A stretch of 16,237 bases of DNA. It comes from JAGNNV01 sp031392925 (GTDB taxonomy: Bacteria; Acidobacteriota; Vicinamibacteria; Fen-336; JAGNNV01). Shown here piece after piece: positions 14,884 through 16,237 of the stretch. Position numbers and translations under genes: made by a program. Each line of letters starts with the position of its first letter. The first letter of the stretch is position 1. Below the pieces are notes generated by a model that was not told where the DNA came from, did no database searches, and saw only the letters and a program-made list of their open reading frames with translations. The stretch is from the NCBI GenBank assembly GCA_031392925.1, contig JANMVV010000119.1, forward strand, positions 1 through 16,237, given 5' to 3'.

Positions 14884-15759
14884 GTGCGACCCAGGAAAGA
14901 CCGACGCGGTGCCGCATCACCGGCGATTCGCCCGGCCGATCGTCCCTCGTTGGTGGATCGCGCCACCGCTCCGGACCCGATCGGGCGGGCGGAAGTGCTT
15001 CGGCGGGAGTGGACATCGGCCCCCGTGAAGTCTCGCGTGATCGACCGGATTCGCGGCCTCATCCAGCGCCGGAGCCTGCGACCCGGGGATCGCCTGCCCA
15101 CCGAGCGTGAGCTGGCCGAGGAGTTCGAGGTCTCCCGTCCCACCGTCCGCTCGGCGCTCCAGTCCCTCTCGGCCATGGGGATCGTACGATCGCGGAAGGG
15201 TGCAGGCACCTTCATCCAGGGCGGCCCACCCACTCTCGGAGGCGAGCCGCTCCGCCTTCTCGCCGACCTTCACGATTTCACGTCCGAGGAGATGTTCGAG
15301 GCGCGCGGGGCGCTTGAGGTTGCGGGGGCGGGCCTGGCCGCCTTGCGATCCACCCCCTCGCAGCGGGAGCAGATGGCCACGGAACTGACGGGGATGTTCA
15401 GTTCGCTCGACGACCCCGAGGCCTTCCTGGTTCATGATATCCGGTTCCATCGCGCGGTGGCTTCGGGGTCGAACAACGCGGTCATCGGGACCCTGGTGGA
15501 AATGGTGTCGTCGCTTGTCTTTGAACGCCGGCGCAAGACCATCGTGCGGGCCCGTGACCTGCGAGAGTCCGCGGAAATGCACCGCCGCATCTTCGACGCG
15601 GTCCGCGCGCGCGATGCCACCAACGCCCGCGCCACCATGGCGGTCCACCTGCGTCTGGCCCTGGAAGGATGGGCCGCCGAAGCGGCTCGCGCCTCGGCCC
15701 GCAAGGGCCTGAGGGTCACAAACACGAGAGTCCGACGGTTGACCACCCTTCCCAAATGA
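14884..15759 (+). CDS. FadR-subfamily GntR transcriptional regulator (FCD domain)
   Basis: The 291-residue regulator has a winged helix (about 48-113: SRVIDRIRGLIQRRSLRPGD, TERELAEEFEVSRPTVRSAL, RSRKGAGTF) and an all-helical FCD ligand domain (about 130-270). The FCD metal site looks complete: Asp185 and His189 in HDIRFHRA, His233 in EMHRRIFDAV, and His255 in MAVHLRLAL. FCD regulators with this site usually bind a carboxylate such as a sugar acid or hydroxyacid through the metal, which suits a LarA-like/kinase operon. Its place as last gene of the operon suggests feedback control; a possible operator is the palindrome at 6151-6163. The GTG start has AGGA 4 nt upstream. The first 40 or so residues are poorly conserved in character, so a later GTG, for example 14953 or 15025, is possible. 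Confidence 0.9.
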   Translation: MRPRKDRRGAASPAIRPADRPSLVDRATAPDPIGRAEVLRREWTSAPVKSRVIDRIRGLIQRRSLRPGDRLPTERELAEEFEVSRPTVRSALQSLSAMGIVRSRKGAGTFIQGGPPTLGGEPLRLLADLHDFTSEEMFEARGALEVAGAGLAALRSTPSQREQMATELTGMFSSLDDPEAFLVHDIRFHRAVASGSNNAVIGTLVEMVSSLVFERRRKTIVRARDLRESAEMHRRIFDAVRARDATNARATMAVHLRLALEGWAAEAARASARKGLRVTNTRVRRLTTLPK

Positions 15760-15882
15760 GGCGCGGTCGCGTGCAGATTCAGTCCATCGGGAGAACTCAG
15801 GAGAGCGCAATTGATCCTCGCTTTCGTAACCGTTATTGCGAGGGCCCCCGGGCCAAGGCCGTGCAGCGAGAAGCAGAGGCCT
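15760..15882. other. Convergent 3'-3' intergenic region
   Basis: These 123 bp lie between the ends of the GntR gene and the M16 peptidase gene. About 40 percent is occupied by an intergenic repeat copy (15827-15876) that ends 7 nt from the peptidase stop. Its GGGCCCCCGGGCC segment could fold, but I see no standard T-tailed terminator for either direction. Confidence 0.5.
15827..15876. repeat. Distant copy of the intergenic repeat
   Basis: This 50-nt segment matches 5810-5860 with three substitutions and one single-base indel (47 of 51 aligned positions), in the same orientation and about 10 kb away. The match starts at TAACCG and ends at GCAGCGAGAAGCAG. A weaker resemblance extends a few bases left (CTCGCTTTCG here, CTCCTTTCA there). 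Confidence 0.8.
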
Positions 15883-16237
15883 CTATGCCACCTTTGGGAT
15901 TCGGAGCTTCGCGCCTTTCAGGTTCCCGATGACGGCGAGGGTCAGCTTGCGGCTGAAGATGTCGCGGGCGAGCTTCGTGACCTTGTCGCTGGTGACCGCG
16001 TCGATGGACCGGAGCGTTTCGCCCGGCGACACCGTGCGGCGGAAGTAGATTTCGTTGCGGGCGAGGTTGCTCATCCGCGAGCCCGTGCCTTCGAGCGAGA
16101 GCATCAGGCCGCCCTTCAGATTGTCCTTGGCGCGCTGAAGCTCGTCTTCGGGAACCGCCTCGTCGACCAGTCGCTTCACCTCGTCCGTGATCAGGGAGAG
16201 AACGGTGTCGACGCGGTCCTTCGAGGTCGCGGCGTAG
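15883..16237 (-). CDS. M16-family zinc peptidase, C-terminal fragment (cut by window edge)
   Basis: The minus strand carries an open frame of 118 codons from the right edge to TAG at 15883-15885. Segments seen: VPEDELQRAKDNLKGGLM, SLEGTGSRMSNLARNEIYF, and KVTKLARDIFSRKLTLAVIG. These are typical of the last helices and strand of pitrilysin/M16 peptidases and processing-peptidase-like proteins. The HxxEH catalytic site would be in the N-terminal half outside the window, so activity cannot be judged; many bacterial genomes carry paired active and inactive M16 proteins. Ending in PKVA, the C-terminus looks complete. The gene converges on the GntR gene. Confidence 0.85.
   Translation of the reverse strand, partial: YAATSKDRVDTVLSLITDEVKRLVDEAVPEDELQRAKDNLKGGLMLSLEGTGSRMSNLARNEIYFRRTVSPGETLRSIDAVTSDKVTKLARDIFSRKLTLAVIGNLKGAKLRIPKVA

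Noticed and set aside
1..16237. Defence island or mobile element based on the SNF2 ATPase
   Set aside because: No nuclease, methylase, transposase, integrase or attachment site was found beside it; the neighbours are metabolic.

Overview
The window is high-GC bacterial DNA. Its gene content points to Acidobacteriota or a close relative: an Oar-type TonB-dependent receptor with an N-terminal carboxypeptidase-regulatory-like domain, tandem DUF1080 (3-keto-disaccharide hydrolase family), Tat-exported sugar isomerase and Gfo/Idh-type proteins, and a LarA-like protein beside a PfkB kinase. The phylum is inferred from family content; no rRNA or other marker gene is present.

Left block (1-2387, minus strand): a PLP-dependent group II decarboxylase, followed with a 4-base GTGA overlap by a GT-C membrane glycosyltransferase that runs off the left edge. 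Divergent from them (2504-5812, plus strand) is a 1102-residue SWIM-SNF2 helicase-like ATPase. Behind its stop codon lies a 566-bp non-coding stretch. This holds three intergenic repeat units at a 53-bp period, a long imperfect hairpin, a second stem-loop, two short palindromes and a plausible promoter.

Central block (6379-15759, plus strand): a probable seven-member operon with gaps of 14-43 nt and one 4-nt overlap. Its order is TonB-dependent receptor, Tat-exported TIM-barrel sugar isomerase/epimerase, secreted tandem DUF1080 protein, a wrecked Gfo/Idh/MocA oxidoreductase (Tat signal and C-terminal scrap only), LarA-like nickel-pincer racemase/epimerase, PfkB (KDG-kinase-like) kinase, and FadR-type GntR regulator. 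Inferred logic: the receptor takes up a glycoside or sugar acid. The exported enzymes cleave and isomerise keto-sugars in the periplasm. In the cytoplasm the LarA-like protein epimerises a 2-hydroxy (sugar) acid, and the kinase phosphorylates it or a derivative. The GntR protein would sense an intermediate. The oxidoreductase step that normally accompanies such genes is lost here.

Right edge: the C-terminus of an M16-family peptidase on the minus strand, convergent with the GntR gene. The 123-bp space between them holds another copy of the intergenic repeat found behind the SNF2 gene. No rRNA, tRNA, CRISPR array, transposase or integrase was recognised.
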